From positions 2,480,001-2,544,000 of the forward strand of contig CAKJVC010000012.1 of assembly GCA_918026815.1 (NCBI GenBank): DNA of 64,000 nucleotides, read 5' to 3'. Of this stretch, positions 63,159 to 64,000 are shown piece by piece. How positions within the stretch are numbered: position 1 is the first letter of the stretch; every line of letters starts with the position of its first letter. The stretch comes from Chalara sp. BL73 (taxonomy: Eukaryota > Ascomycota > Leotiomycetes > Helotiales). A program made the translations under genes and the position numbers. The notes under the pieces were generated by a model. That model was not told where the DNA came from, did not search any database, and saw only the letters and a program-made list of their open reading frames with translations.

Positions 63159-64000
63159 GCGGCAACTCATACCTAGACGTAAAAGACATAGGGGCGTGGT
63201 TTATCCTAGAACTGGTGCATGTCTATTGGGATTTGGCATAGAAGGGATTCTGCACCAGCATATGCTGGCTCGACTATTTTGCTCGTAAACCATTTGTGCA
63301 CTCATGGGCAGATGATGAAATATTCCGCTTTCTCGGTGGCGGACGATTAAGGAGACTTTCTTGCTTAGATAAGATGCATAGAATTAAAGACGATATGATC
63401 CAACCGAGTTATTAGATTTAACCTTTTGTTCATGAGATTATAGGACGATTCTTGGGGCTTCTTCTCATGCATGGGCCTAGTGGCTGAAAGCTGGAATAGA
63501 TACTACTGATATTTGAATAGTGATTTAGACCGACGGACATACAAGCTTACTTTGGCTATTGATTGAATAAGGGACTAACGTGCAACGTCGATCAAAAGAA
63601 GAAGAAATTTGATCTTGCAGTTTTGCAAGTGTGTTTGTGGGTGTCCATGACATGTTTCGACTTGGACCGAAGAGGAAATCGTACCTAAGCCAAATACGTC
63701 ATGCCAAGATCAATTTCTTGGACGGGCAGGACCCCATGCAATTCCCTGATTCCGATCCAGCAAAAGAGTGCAAGATTTGAATGATCTGCAGAAAAAAACG
63801 AGCTTAAGCAATCACCAACCTGTGAGCATTCAGCCTCAGCGATAGCCGTGCAGTTTCTCCCTGACCACCACTTTCCCATTGTTTATCCAGCCACCGTGGG
63901 CGAGACCTAGGCTGGTACGTGTACCTGTATCTATACCTTGATGCGACACGAATATGAAAGCGGAGATATGATCTAATCTTGGGCGCCCCCATCATGGATG
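63159..64000. other. Right-edge interval
   Basis: 3' region of the mutase gene. A minus-strand frame begins with ATG at 63994 and could splice near 63830-63795 (a T-rich tract ending CTGCAG) into frame 63790-63685, but no family is recognisable and no gene is called. Confidence 0.25.

Overview
The window reads as nuclear DNA of a filamentous ascomycete. Genes are multi-exonic with short introns (about 45-120 bp, GTAAGT/GTATGT donors, CTAAC/CTAAT-like branch sites, CAG/TAG acceptors), are not in operons, and lie on both strands at roughly one per 2.5-3 kb. Protein content (Egh16-type secreted protein, Zn2Cys6 regulator, UDP-galactopyranose mutase, DUF7137-like protein, Cap10-type GT90) points to Pezizomycotina; a leotiomycete (Helotiales-type) is my best guess, from protein flavour only. 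All exon structures were assembled by hand from splice signals and reading-frame continuity.

Layout. 1-12 kb: a DUF3429 mitochondrial membrane protein (minus, runs off the left edge) diverges from a full-length VPS13. 12.7-15.5 kb: two small uncharacterised genes, one with an in-frame stop in front of an open tail. 15.5-24.6 kb: PUS7, a small unknown gene with a 16-bp first exon, a PIN4-type parvulin, and a divergent ribosomal pair RPS12/RPS22. 24.7-32.6 kb: a GT90 Cap10-like enzyme, about 2.7 kb containing decayed coding remnants, then NDUFAF7 diverging from a CDK11-type kinase across 157 bp. 33-42 kb: a DUF7137-like secreted or anchored protein, a Usp-domain protein, eIF3l, and a two-RRM Nrd1-like protein. 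42.7-48.4 kb: a Golgi pH regulator/GPHR gene with an overlapping uORF, an Egh16-type secreted protein, and RPL27. 49.9-54.4 kb: a Zn2Cys6 regulator beside an MFS DHA1 transporter, flanked by gene-poor DNA. 57.4-63.2 kb: a TPT-type nucleotide-sugar transporter head-to-head with UDP-galactopyranose mutase.

Functional themes. The last pair is the most meaningful arrangement. In Aspergillus fumigatus the UDP-galactofuranose transporter gene (glfB) is adjacent to the mutase gene (glfA), so this looks like a conserved galactofuranose locus: the cytosolic mutase makes UDP-Galf and the carrier moves it into the Golgi. The regulator/exporter pair may be a self-contained transport module. Most other genes are housekeeping (translation, RNA modification, lipid transfer, complex I assembly). 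I found no CRISPR array, no intact transposon, and no rRNA or tRNA gene that I could support by eye. I did not find a convincing new multi-gene system; the best leads are in the findings.
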